Positions 1-6,865 of a stretch of 24,515 nt of DNA are shown piece by piece. This stretch comes from Syntrophaceae bacterium UBA5744 (GTDB taxonomy: Bacteria > Desulfobacterota > Syntrophia > Syntrophales > UBA2192), in contig DIFQ01000126.1 in NCBI GenBank assembly GCA_002419215.1, forward strand, positions 1 through 24,515. Direction: 5' to 3'. The first letter of the stretch is position 1; each line of letters starts with the position of its first letter. Below the pieces are notes generated by a model. The model was not told where the DNA came from, did not search any database, and worked only from the letters and a program-made list of their open reading frames with translations. The position numbers and the translations under genes were made by a program.

Positions 1-18
1 GGGCTGCCGACGGACGCG

Positions 19-378
19 ATGCCGCTCATGTCGACGGGCGAGCTGCACGACCGGGTCTGCGCGGGCGCTCCGATTGTGCTCGTGGACGTGCGCGGCCGCG
101 GGGAATTCATGAGCAGCCACATCCCCGGCGCCCTGAACATCCCGGCTCCCGATCTGCGGACGCGCCACGCCGAGCTGGACCCGGAAACGCTCACCGTCGT
201 CATCTGCAGCACCGGCAACCGCTCGAGCCTGGCGGCAAGCATCCTCAGGCAGCACGGCTTCCGGAAGCTCGTCAACGTCGCCGGCGGGATGACGGGATAC
301 AGCGCAGCCGGCCACGCCGCGCAGTGCACCGTCTGCGAGAACCCCCACGGGTCGAGGTACTTCGCGAGCGCGGCCTGA
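19..378 (+). CDS. Rhodanese-domain sulfurtransferase
   Basis: Single-domain rhodanese of about 119 residues. The cysteine-persulfide loop is visible as C63-STGNRSS following the beta strand LTVVI, and the N-terminal VDVRGRGEF and HIPGALNIP signatures of the family are present. Rhodaneses carry sulfane sulfur on this cysteine and pass it to acceptors such as cyanide or thiols. A second pair, C103-x2-C106, lies in a short C-terminal extension and could bind metal or serve as a thiol relay. The reading frame is open to the left edge of the window, so the true start may lie upstream; ATG at 19 or 28 is only the first visible choice. The gene ends 41 nt before the YeeE/YedE pair, which fits a sulfur-uptake operon in which the rhodanese receives imported sulfur. 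That role is inferred from context. Confidence 0.88.
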   Translation: MPLMSTGELHDRVCAGAPIVLVDVRGRGEFMSSHIPGALNIPAPDLRTRHAELDPETLTVVICSTGNRSSLAASILRQHGFRKLVNVAGGMTGYSAAGHAAQCTVCENPHGSRYFASAA

Positions 379-419
379 TCGGGCGCGCTCGCGCGGGAAA
401 AAGAAAGGAGAACGTTGCG

Positions 420-938
420 ATGGACTGGCTGACCGCATGGCCCTGGTCGCCCTATGCCGCAGGCATGGGGATCGGCGTGCTGAGCTGGCTGACCCTGTAT
501 ATATCGGGCCATCCGATCGGCTGTTCCACCTCCTTTGCGCGAACGGCGGGGATGATCGAGAAGCTCTTCCGCGGCAGGAAGGTGGAGACGAAGCCCTTTT
601 ACCGGGAAATCCCCCCTGTCGTGGACTGGCAGTGGATGCTCGTGGCGGGCATGGTCTTCGGCGCCTTCCTTTCCGCCCAGCTGTCCGGAGATTTCCGCTG
701 GCAATGGATCCCAACGAGATGGGAGGCGGCCTTCGGCGACGATCGCCTGACGCGCATCGGTGTTTCCGTTGCAGGAGGCATCCTGCTCGGTTTCGGGTCG
801 CGTTGGGCCGGCGGTTGCACCAGCGGGCACGGGATCAGCGGCACGATGCAGCTTGCCCTGTCGAGCTGGGTTTCGGCCTGCTGCTTCTTCATCGGGGGCA
901 TCGTGACCGCCCTGTTGATCTTCGGGAGTGCAGCATAG
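420..938 (+). CDS. YeeE/YedE (PmpA/PmpB-like) sulfur transporter, first half
   Basis: A 172-residue integral membrane protein of the YeeE/YedE family, whose characterised members take up thiosulfate or related sulfur compounds. Hydrophobic segments lie near residues 14-30, 72-90, 112-128 and 150-170. Family cysteine motifs are visible: HPIGC35STSF and GGC133TSGHGISG; such conserved cysteines line the thiosulfate path in TsuA. Fused homologues carry both halves in one chain; here the second half is the next gene, 15 nt downstream. Start chosen at ATG 420 because AAGGAG sits at 405-410; an upstream in-frame ATG would overlap the rhodanese gene. The substrate is inferred from the family and from the neighbouring rhodanese. 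Confidence 0.88.
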   Translation: MDWLTAWPWSPYAAGMGIGVLSWLTLYISGHPIGCSTSFARTAGMIEKLFRGRKVETKPFYREIPPVVDWQWMLVAGMVFGAFLSAQLSGDFRWQWIPTRWEAAFGDDRLTRIGVSVAGGILLGFGSRWAGGCTSGHGISGTMQLALSSWVSACCFFIGGIVTALLIFGSAA

Positions 939-953
939 GGGAGAAGAGGGGCG

Positions 954-1493
954 ATGGATCGAAAATACCAGCTTGTCCAGGGACTTCTGTTCGGCATCCT
1001 GTTCGGCTTTCTGCTCCAGAAGGGTGGCGCAACCCGCTACGATGTGATCATCGGGCAGCTGCTGCTCGATGATTTCACGGTGGTGAAGATCATGCTCTCG
1101 GCGGTCCTCACCGGGATGATCGGTGTCCATTGCATGAAACGCCTCGGATGGGTGAAGCTCAATCCGAAATCGGGCTCCTGGAGCCAGAACGTCCTCGGCG
1201 GGCTCGTCTTCGGGGCCGGCTTCGCCCTCCTCGGGTATTGCCCGGGGACAATCGCCGGGGCAATCGGCAACGGATTCCTGGACGCCCTGGCAGGCGGTTT
1301 GACCGGGATTCTCCTTGGATCGGGGATTTTTGCCGCCCTTTACCCGCGGCTCAAGGACGGAATCCTGAAATGGGGCTATTACGGCGACGTGACCCTCCCG
1401 AGGCTGCTGAAGGTCGGCGACTGGACGGTGATTGTCCCGTTGAGTGTGCTTCTGGGGCTGATGCTCCTCCTCCTGGAGCGGGCGGGCATCTAG
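954..1493 (+). CDS. YeeE/YedE (PmpA/PmpB-like) sulfur transporter, second half
   Basis: A 179-residue membrane protein forming the C-terminal half of a split YeeE/YedE transporter. Predicted helices lie near residues 8-22, 42-58, 80-98, 105-130 and 156-175. The family motif GYC96PGTIAGAIGNG is intact and supplies the third conserved cysteine when combined with C35 and C133 of the preceding protein. A purine-rich site (GAAGAGGGG) precedes the ATG. It is probably co-transcribed with the rhodanese and the first half, and the two halves probably assemble as one transporter. Together they may deliver sulfane sulfur to the cytoplasmic rhodanese (inference). Confidence 0.88.
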   Translation: MDRKYQLVQGLLFGILFGFLLQKGGATRYDVIIGQLLLDDFTVVKIMLSAVLTGMIGVHCMKRLGWVKLNPKSGSWSQNVLGGLVFGAGFALLGYCPGTIAGAIGNGFLDALAGGLTGILLGSGIFAALYPRLKDGILKWGYYGDVTLPRLLKVGDWTVIVPLSVLLGLMLLLLERAGI

Positions 1494-1599
1494 AGGCCGA
1501 GGGAAGATGGTGCGGCTGCGAGTTGCCCAACCATGATTCAGGACTCGTCAGCAATGTGCTCGCGCGGGGGCGGGTCACACACAAATCATGAATGGATTC

Positions 1600-1628
1600 T
1601 TGACAAAGAGTTCCGCGAGCGAGACAAT
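1600..1628 (+). promoter_or_regulatory. Putative sigma-70 promoter of mscL
   Basis: A perfect TTGACA at 1600-1605 is followed, after exactly 17 nt, by GACAAT at 1623-1628, about 57 nt before the mscL start. This is the best promoter-like match in the interval between the transporter genes and mscL, and it suggests that mscL is transcribed independently. Confidence 0.55.
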
Positions 1629-1684
1629 AACACAATTGTAATGCGGCCGGACTGCATCATCAACGACCCGGAAGGAGGGGACTT

Positions 1685-2131
1685 ATGCTCAAGGAGTTCA
1701 AGGAATTCGCCATGCGCGGCAACGTCGTGGACATGGCAGTGGGTATCATTATCGGCGCGTCATTCGGAACCATCGTGAAATCACTGGTTGACGACGTCCT
1801 CATGCCCGTGATCGGTCTTCTCATGGGCAACGTCGATTTTGCCAATTTCTTCCTTGTGCTAAAGGCGGGAAAGGTGCCGGGACCCTACGCGACGCTGGCG
1901 GAAGCCAAGGCGGCCACGGCGGTGACCATGAACTACGGCCTGTTCATCAACTCGATCGTGACCTTCCTCATCGTGGCATTTGCCGTCTTCCTGCTCATCA
2001 AACAGATCAACTCCCTGAAGCGAGAAGAAGCGCCTGCGGCGCCGACGACGAAGGAGTGCCCCTTCTGCCTGTCGACAGTCCCCCTGAAGGCCACCCGTTG
2101 TCCCCACTGTACCTCGGAGCTCAAGGCCTGA
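1685..2131 (+). CDS. mscL: Large-conductance mechanosensitive channel MscL with C-terminal zinc ribbon
   Basis: A 148-residue MscL, the homopentameric inner-membrane safety valve that opens on hypo-osmotic shock. The N-terminal amphipathic helix and first membrane helix are classic (FKEFAMRGNVVDMAVGIIIG, residues 5-24), followed by TM2 at about 86-106 (FINSIVTFLIVAFAVFLLIK). Instead of ending in the usual charged cytoplasmic helix, residues 125-142 form CPFC-x10-CPHC, a zinc-ribbon-like knuckle, after an AP-rich linker. AGGAGG-like sequence (GGAAGGAGGGG) lies just before ATG 1685. A strong terminator follows, so this looks like a single-gene unit. Channel identity is very clear; the function of the zinc ribbon is unknown. 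Confidence 0.96.
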   Translation: MLKEFKEFAMRGNVVDMAVGIIIGASFGTIVKSLVDDVLMPVIGLLMGNVDFANFFLVLKAGKVPGPYATLAEAKAATAVTMNYGLFINSIVTFLIVAFAVFLLIKQINSLKREEAPAAPTTKECPFCLSTVPLKATRCPHCTSELKA

Positions 2132-2162
2132 GAACATCTCCAATGCAGAAGAGCGAAAATGG

Positions 2163-2197
2163 AAAAAGGCGCCGGTTTCCGGCGCCTTTCGTTTTTT
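2163..2197 (+). terminator. Rho-independent terminator of mscL
   Basis: A perfect 8-bp stem GGCGCCGG / CCGGCGCC (2168-2175 with 2179-2186) with a TTT loop, extended by A/T pairs and followed by TTTCGTTTTTT. It lies about 32 nt after the mscL stop. Confidence 0.9.
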
Positions 2198-2290
2198 GGC
2201 CTGTTGCGATGCTGTTGTCTGATTTGCCGGTTCTGAAATGACGGTGCAGATCGCGGACGATGAAGCGCCGCTCCACCGGGAACCTGTCGG

Positions 2291-2437
2291 CTAGTGTCGA
2301 TCGGCCGCAGGGACCGGATCGACGACAGACTTGCGCCGAACCCAGCCGAGAAAATGCTCGACGGGCCAGGTGACCATCGTGAAGACCGTGAGAATCAGTC
2401 TCTCGGCCAGGGTGTATCGCGGATGAACGGTCTGCAT
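2291..2437 (-). CDS. Small predicted membrane peptide (48 aa), unknown function
   Basis: A short minus-strand reading frame from ATG (2437) to TAG (2291) encodes 48 residues starting MQTVHPRYTLAERLILTVFT. It has a good ribosome-binding site (GAGAGGAG, ending about 7 nt before the ATG). A hydrophobic stretch, about residues 13-31 (RLILTVFTMVTWPVEHFLG), could form a single membrane helix, followed by a basic WVRRK anchor and a short polar tail. It is the only sensible gene in the 576-nt gap between mscL and the receiver gene. No family is recognised. The ribosome-binding site and helix-then-positive-anchor layout argue for a real gene, but the size makes this tentative. Confidence 0.5.
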   Translation of the reverse strand: MQTVHPRYTLAERLILTVFTMVTWPVEHFLGWVRRKSVVDPVPAADRH

Positions 2438-2707
2438 CGCTTGCTCCTCTCCCAGGGAACCGTTGACCTCTGAAATGCAAATTCGCTGCCACCGACGGGA
2501 GGCACCCTTCGAAGTTCCCTCTCAAGATTTATCGGCATCGTGCCGAAATCCCTTGAGTCAGAAGAACTGACGAATCCCATTGCATCGAAAAGATTGATGT
2601 TTTTTAATCACGAGTTGACATCGGGTCTGGCAGGAAATCTGCATGACATTCACGGCGGGAGAGCTTCACATCCCCTGCTCGATAAAATCGAACGGAGACC
2701 GTAAGCG

Positions 2708-3115
2708 ATGCGCGTTTTGATCGTGGAAGATGATTTCATCGGGAGTCGCCTGATGAAAAAGTTTCTCGAGGCCGATTGTTTCTGCCACCTGGCCTTCGAC
2801 GGCAGGGAGGCCATCGACGCATTCGAGGCGGCCCTCAAGGAAGGAAAACCCTACGACCTGCTGTTTCTCGATATCATGATGCCCGAGGTGAACGGCATCG
2901 ACGTGCTCAAGACCGTCCGGACCATTGAGGAACAGAGGGGCATCCCCCCCGACAAGGGGGTCAAGGTGATCATGACGACGGCCATGAACGACGCCGACGT
3001 CATCATGGAATCCTTCAATGCCCGGTGCGACGGCTACATCGTCAAGCCGGTCAGGAAGGAAAAACTCTTCGAAGAGATCGAGAGCCTGGGACTTCTTTCT
3101 CAAACCAACCGATGA
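2708..3115 (+). CDS. Stand-alone CheY-like response regulator receiver
   Basis: A 135-residue single receiver domain with no output domain. The acidic pair E7/D8-D9, phospho-acceptor D55 (LLFLDIMMPEVNG), switch threonine T90/T91 (IMTTAM) and lysine K113 (IVKPVRKEKL) are all present, so it should be phosphorylated by a histidine kinase. The conserved KPV is followed by a short helix and the protein ends there, which is normal for CheY/SpoIIE-type single-domain regulators. No kinase, chemotaxis gene or phosphotransfer protein is nearby, so the partner is unknown. A TTGACA at 2615-2620 lies upstream but its -10 partner is weak. A hairpin follows the stop. Confidence 0.93.
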   Translation: MRVLIVEDDFIGSRLMKKFLEADCFCHLAFDGREAIDAFEAALKEGKPYDLLFLDIMMPEVNGIDVLKTVRTIEEQRGIPPDKGVKVIMTTAMNDADVIMESFNARCDGYIVKPVRKEKLFEEIESLGLLSQTNR

Positions 3116-3121
3116 TCCCTG

Positions 3122-3152
3122 ACGGGTGCCGCTGAGCGGCCCCCGCCGTTTT
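3122..3152 (+). terminator. Probable terminator after the receiver gene
   Basis: An imperfect stem centred on GCCGC-TGA-GCGGC (3128-3140), extended outward by GGG/CCC with a one-base bulge, and followed by TTTT. It lies directly after the receiver stop codon. Confidence 0.5.
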
Positions 3153-3284
3153 CTCCAACACTTACCCGACACTTCATCCTTGACCGTAGGGCTCCCAGGC
3201 GATAAAAAGCGAACGGGCGGTCTGACCTTTGGCGTGTCATATGGCCGCTTTTCCGATCGCGACGACGCAACGGAGTGCCATGGG

Positions 3285-3634
3285 ATGAAAACCGGAATCA
3301 CCCACCTCCCCCTTCACAACGGCAGGGCGCCTGCCTGGCTCTTCAGCCGGATGAAGCTTCTCGCACGGGAGATCGTGCTCGTCATCCTCCAGGAATTCGG
3401 ACCCGGGGAGTTGCTCCGGAGCTTCTCTACGGGGCGAAGCCCTCTTTCAGGGACCCGGCGCGGTTCAGCTTCGCACACGGCGGCAAAGACGGACACCCCT
3501 ATCCCGTGGACCGCGAGCTCTATGATCAGTCCATCGATTTTCTGAAGGAGATCGTCAATGCCGCACGGATCGGGGAATTCGAGAAGAAGCGGACCTTCAT
3601 CAGGCTCGGGGCTTTTTACGGCCGTCGAAAGTAG
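3285..3634 (+). pseudogene. DUF763 family protein, internally deleted and frameshifted remnant
   Basis: Two fragments of one DUF763 (COG1415-like) protein lie in different frames. From ATG 3285 the first frame reads MKTGITHLPLHNGRAPAWLF and continues through SRMKLLAREIVLVILQEFGPGELL, the family's typical N-terminus. At about 3414-3421 the similarity jumps to another frame, PELLYGAKPSFRDPARFSFA, continuing with HGGKDGHPYPVDRELYDQSIDFL to a stop at 3634, which is the usual C-terminus. Intact members are several hundred residues, so most of the middle is gone. The joint lies where GAGTTGCTC and GAGCTTCTC occur side by side, which would fit deletion between short similar sequences. Neither frame alone gives a plausible protein. 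Recognition rests on recalled family motifs. Confidence 0.7.
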
Positions 3635-3659
3635 AAAAGGAGAGAAGCTCAACTTCGTC

Positions 3660-3688
3660 TTGCAAAACCGGTTCGCGTCCTTTAGCAT
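3660..3688 (+). promoter_or_regulatory. Putative promoter of the ketopantoate-reductase-like gene
   Basis: TTGCAA at 3660-3665, a 17-nt spacer and TAGCAT at 3683-3688, about 55 nt before the ATG at 3743. It lies after the end of the DUF763 remnant, so the reductase gene need not depend on read-through. Confidence 0.4.
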
Positions 3689-3742
3689 GGTTGGGCGGTT
3701 CAACAGGAAACAGATCGTCAGAGAAAACATCGGAGGCGCGGC

Positions 3743-4669
3743 ATGAGGATCGGGATCATCGGGATCGGGGGAGTGGGAGGCTACTACGGCGGCAAGCTGG
3801 CCCTGAAGTATACCGGCAGGAGCAGGCACGAGATCATTTTCAATGCCCGGGGCGCACACCTGGCGGCGATTCGGAGGGACGGACTCAGACTCGTGACCGT
3901 CGACGGCGAGTACACCATCAGGCCGGCGCAGGCGACGGACAACCCCCTCGAGATGGGCCCGCTGGACCTGGCGATTTTCTGCACCAAGAGCTACGGGCTC
4001 GAAGATGCCGCGAGGGCCATTGCGGGTAACCTCTCCGACGATTCCGTCGTGCTGCCGCTCCTGAACGGCGTGGACATCACGGATCGGCTTCGGGCGGCGC
4101 TTCCCCGGGGGACCGTCCTCTACGGCGGCGTATTCATCAGCTCGGCGATCCAGGGGCCGGGCCTCGTCAAGCAGGTCGGCGGCACGGGCCAGCTCTTCTT
4201 CGGTCCGGCCGATCGGGCCGACGTGGAGAAATTCCGCCCCATCGAGGCCCTGCTGAAGGAGGCCGGCATCAAGGCGGAACTTTCCGCCGATGCATTGCTC
4301 CCCCTCTGGACGAAATATATATTCATCGGGCCCATGGCAGGAATCACCTCGCTGACGGGGAAGCCCTTCGGTGAGGTTCTTGCAAATGCGGATGACCGGG
4401 CCATGGTCGAGGGGATGATGCGCGAGGTTGAGGCCGTTGCCCGGAAGAAAGGCGTCAACTTCCCTGCGGACATTGTGCAGTCCTCCGTCGGCAAGGCCGC
4501 CGCGTTCGCCCCGGCGACGAAGACTTCCATGCAGCTCGACTACGAGCGGGGCAACCGCACGGAGCTGGACATCTTCATCGCCTACATGGTGAAGGCGGGC
4601 AAGGAGCTCGGCATCCCCGTGCCGCTGCACAAGAAGGTGTACGCGGAGTTGTTGCAGCGAGACTTATAG
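3743..4669 (+). CDS. Ketopantoate reductase (ApbA/PanE) family oxidoreductase
   Basis: A 308-residue protein of the ApbA/PanE family, which reduces 2-dehydropantoate to pantoate with NADPH in coenzyme A synthesis. The N-terminal Rossmann loop is clear (G7-I-G9-G10-V-G12-G13), FCTKSYG (K82) and LLNG (N108) match the family, and the C-terminal helical domain begins at WTKYIFIGPMAG. K191 is at the catalytic lysine position, but the two asparagines normally found four and eight residues later are I195 and A199. The protein may therefore act on another 2-oxo acid and no panE symbol is assigned. Length is normal. The stop is followed by a long palindromic repeat that separates it from a convergent gene pair. 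Confidence 0.85.
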   Translation: MRIGIIGIGGVGGYYGGKLALKYTGRSRHEIIFNARGAHLAAIRRDGLRLVTVDGEYTIRPAQATDNPLEMGPLDLAIFCTKSYGLEDAARAIAGNLSDDSVVLPLLNGVDITDRLRAALPRGTVLYGGVFISSAIQGPGLVKQVGGTGQLFFGPADRADVEKFRPIEALLKEAGIKAELSADALLPLWTKYIFIGPMAGITSLTGKPFGEVLANADDRAMVEGMMREVEAVARKKGVNFPADIVQSSVGKAAAFAPATKTSMQLDYERGNRTELDIFIAYMVKAGKELGIPVPLHKKVYAELLQRDL

Positions 4670-4687
4670 GCGTGCCAATCCCCCTTT

Positions 4688-4835
4688 AGAGACTGTGTCG
4701 CAATGTCATTGCGAAGGATCCCGTTCGACAAGCTCAGGGCGACTGAAGCAATCTCGGATGTTTTCGAAAGGATTGAGATTGCCGCGCTCCCGTCGGTCGC
4801 TCGCAATGACGAGAGCCGATTACGACACAGTCTCT
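4688..4835. repeat. 148-bp palindromic intergenic repeat (GTCATTGCGA type)
   Basis: The ends are a perfect 13-bp inverted repeat, AGAGACTGTGTCG (4688-4700) and its reverse complement (4823-4835). Inside, GTCATTGCGA (4705-4714) pairs with TCGCAATGAC (4801-4810), and AGCAATCTC pairs with GAGATTGC nearer the centre. The element includes CGTTCGACAAGCTCAGGGC, a motif echoed near 10300-10340. It resembles widespread short non-coding dispersed palindromes (REP/MITE-like). It lies between two convergent genes and could fold into a long hairpin that acts as a bidirectional transcription barrier. Partial copies are seen at 10030 and 10450-10487. Confidence 0.8.
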
Positions 4836-4865
4836 TATCAAGGGGGAAAAGGGGGATTATTTTGT

Positions 4866-5588
4866 TCACGGAAGTCGAGCAGGATTAACTTCCCAGTCGT
4901 GGATGATTAAATCGATCAGGACGGGCCCCCCGGAAGGGGACCCGTCTTTTTTTCGGGGTGTTACGCGCCGGTGCGACGGGTAGGGGATGCCGTTCCAGGT
5001 GCCGTGTTCGACGATGACGTTGGCCGCCCTGGCCCAGGCCCCCATGACCTCGGCGGTGTAGTTGTGCTGCCGCAGCAGGCCCGAGGACGGGTCGAAGAGG
5101 AAGTCCTGCACGGGGCTGTGCGTCGGGATATGGCCGGGAAAGGTTGCGATCAGACAGTTCGGGCCCGAATCCTCCCAGCGGATGTCTTCCCTCAGGAGAA
5201 GGGCCGGGAACACCAGGTAGTTCCATAGGGCGTATCCCGCAAAATAGGTCTGGTCCAGGCTGTCCCACCAGAACAGGCGCCTGCCGTAGGGGAAATGGGT
5301 GCGGGCGTTCTCCCTGCGGCCGATCTCACGGCCCCTCGGGTTTTCCAGGAACGCATCCCCGCCTCTCAGGACGCCGCTCGAGCCGGCGGCATCCACGGGC
5401 GTCAAAGAGGCAAGCGGTTCACGGACGTCGCACTCCACGGAGATCCCATGAAAGGGCCTCTGTCCCTTGAGGACGAAGGCAAGCCCGGAAGCCGAAACGA
5501 TTGCCCGGATAGAACGGGCCTGCCTCCAGAATGATTCTCCCCCATAGGCTTCAAGGGCGCGTCGGGCCGTGACAGGGATTTCGCTCAT
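4866..5588 (-). CDS. Uncharacterised soluble protein downstream of an lhgO-like gene
   Basis: About 240 residues, no family assigned with confidence. The start is either ATG at 5588 (MSEIPVTARRALEAYGGESF) or TTG at 5597, which overlaps the stop codon of the upstream oxidoreductase (TTGA). In both cases the two genes are translationally adjacent and probably one operon. The sequence has no signal peptide or membrane helix. It contains many aromatic and strand-like segments (RRLFWWDSLDQTYFAGYALW, FLFDPSSGLLRQHNYTAEV), and ends with VLIDLIIHDWEVN. Alternating strands and the phrase 'FDPSSGLLRQ' recall lipoprotein-carrier-like beta sheets, but this is only an impression. The C-terminus overlaps no other gene, and the stop is 30 nt from the palindromic repeat. 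Confidence 0.75.
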   Translation of the reverse strand: MSEIPVTARRALEAYGGESFWRQARSIRAIVSASGLAFVLKGQRPFHGISVECDVREPLASLTPVDAAGSSGVLRGGDAFLENPRGREIGRRENARTHFPYGRRLFWWDSLDQTYFAGYALWNYLVFPALLLREDIRWEDSGPNCLIATFPGHIPTHSPVQDFLFDPSSGLLRQHNYTAEVMGAWARAANVIVEHGTWNGIPYPSHRRVTPRKKDGSPSGGPVLIDLIIHDWEVNPARLP

Positions 5589-5593
5589 CCGGT

Positions 5594-6724
5594 TCAACCC
5601 ATGATTTGCTGGACGAGATTCGACACGTGCTTTGCAATGGCCATACAGGCCGTAAGTCCCGGCGACTCGATCCCCACGAGGTTAACCCAGCCGGGGAGCC
5701 CCAGCCGGCTCTCCTCGGAGATGACGAAATCCCGGATATCCTCTCCCGGTCCCTGGAGCTTGGGCCGGATGCCGCACATGTCGGGGCTGAGCGAGTCCTT
5801 CGCAAGGAGGGGCAGGTAGGTCAGGATCGATCCAAGGAAGGTGTCGCGCTTGCCCTCGTCGACCCGGTAGTCGATATCGTCCACATATTCCGCGTCGGGG
5901 CCGAAGCGGACCCGGCCGCCCAGGTCGATCGTGGCGTGCACGCCGAGGCCCTCATGCTTTGGCATCGGCACCGGGTAAACGAGATGCCGGATCCGGGGCG
6001 AAGGCGATGCGGAAAAGTAATCCCCCTTGCAGAGCTTCAGGCGGTACCCCTCGAGGTCCACATCGATGCCGGGCATGGCCGCCACGCGGTCCGACTGCAG
6101 CCCCGCGCTGTTGATGACAACCCGGGACGCGATGCGGCTCTCCCCGTCATTGATCTCGATCTCGTGGCGATCACCGTCGTAGTGCGCGGCCGTGACGCAG
6201 GACCGGAACACGGAGGTGACGCCGTTGTCCGATGCGCCGATCAGCAGGGCGCGCATGAGGCGGTGCGAGTCGATGATGCCCGTGGAGGGCGAGAGGAGCC
6301 CTGCCGACGCAAAAACCTCCGGCTCCAGCGAATGGACAACCCTGCCGCTCAGAAGCAGCAGGTCGTCGACGCCGTTGAGCTGCGCCTTCCCGAGCAGGGC
6401 CTCGAGGGCCTCCTCTTCTTCGGGTTTGGTGGCGACAATGAGCTTGCCGGTCCGCCTGAAGGGAATGTCCCGCTTTTCGCAGGTCTCGTAGAGGAGCTTC
6501 CTGCCCTCGACGCACAGCGACGCCTTCAGGGACCCCTCGGGGTAGTAGATCCCGGCGTGGATGACCTCGCTGTTGCGACTGCTTGTCTCCTGCCCGTGAC
6601 TTTCGTTCTTTTCAAGGAGAAGGACATCCTTGAAGCGCCTCGAAAGCTCTTCGGCAACGGCCAAACCGATGACGCCGGCACCGATGATGGTGATGTCGAA
6701 ATGATGTTTATCCACGGAAGCCAT
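5594..6724 (-). CDS. FAD-dependent oxidoreductase, L-2-hydroxyglutarate oxidase/dehydrogenase type
   Basis: A 376-residue DAO-type flavoenzyme. The ADP-binding fold starts at residue 10 with ITIIGAGVIGLAVAEELS, and the family signature SSRNSEVIHAGIYY (48-61) contains the histidine conserved in L-2-hydroxyglutarate oxidases (LhgO/YgaF, L2HGDH). GIIDSHRLMRALL and GIESPGLTACMAIAKHV near the end also match. These enzymes oxidise L-2-hydroxyglutarate to 2-oxoglutarate, often passing electrons to the quinone pool. Start set at ATG 6724; the frame stays open far upstream but this extension lies antisense to the next gene and is not real. It is divergent from the DUF1015 gene (about 140 nt between) and translationally coupled to the unknown protein downstream. 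Confidence 0.88.
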   Translation of the reverse strand: MASVDKHHFDITIIGAGVIGLAVAEELSRRFKDVLLLEKNESHGQETSSRNSEVIHAGIYYPEGSLKASLCVEGRKLLYETCEKRDIPFRRTGKLIVATKPEEEEALEALLGKAQLNGVDDLLLLSGRVVHSLEPEVFASAGLLSPSTGIIDSHRLMRALLIGASDNGVTSVFRSCVTAAHYDGDRHEIEINDGESRIASRVVINSAGLQSDRVAAMPGIDVDLEGYRLKLCKGDYFSASPSPRIRHLVYPVPMPKHEGLGVHATIDLGGRVRFGPDAEYVDDIDYRVDEGKRDTFLGSILTYLPLLAKDSLSPDMCGIRPKLQGPGEDIRDFVISEESRLGLPGWVNLVGIESPGLTACMAIAKHVSNLVQQIMG

Positions 6725-6865
6725 TCTATCGAAACAGCAAAAAGGCGCAAGACAAAAGCATGGGGCACCAGGGTCCCTTCCGCCCGGGGCGCGATGACCG
6801 AAACCCTTCGATTTGTTGCTTTGTCCAGGGCGATATGCTAAAAAAACCACTTTCAGGAGGTATCT

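Noticed and set aside
2121..2525. 134-aa minus-strand frame between mscL and cheY
   Set aside because: It runs through the mscL terminator and lacks a ribosome-binding site; the 48-aa frame in another register has far better signals.
2615..2643. Sigma-70 promoter before the receiver gene
   Set aside because: TTGACA at 2615-2620 is perfect but the -10 at the right spacing (TCTGCA) is poor, so it is only mentioned with the gene.
3314..4630. Long minus-strand open frame opposite the ketopantoate-reductase-like gene
   Set aside because: Shadow of high-GC codon use on the opposite strand; no ribosome-binding site and low-complexity His/Arg/Pro-rich product.
5606..6841. Long plus-strand open frame opposite the lhgO-like gene
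   Set aside because: Mirror of the strong minus-strand gene; the product is low-complexity and has no recognisable domain.
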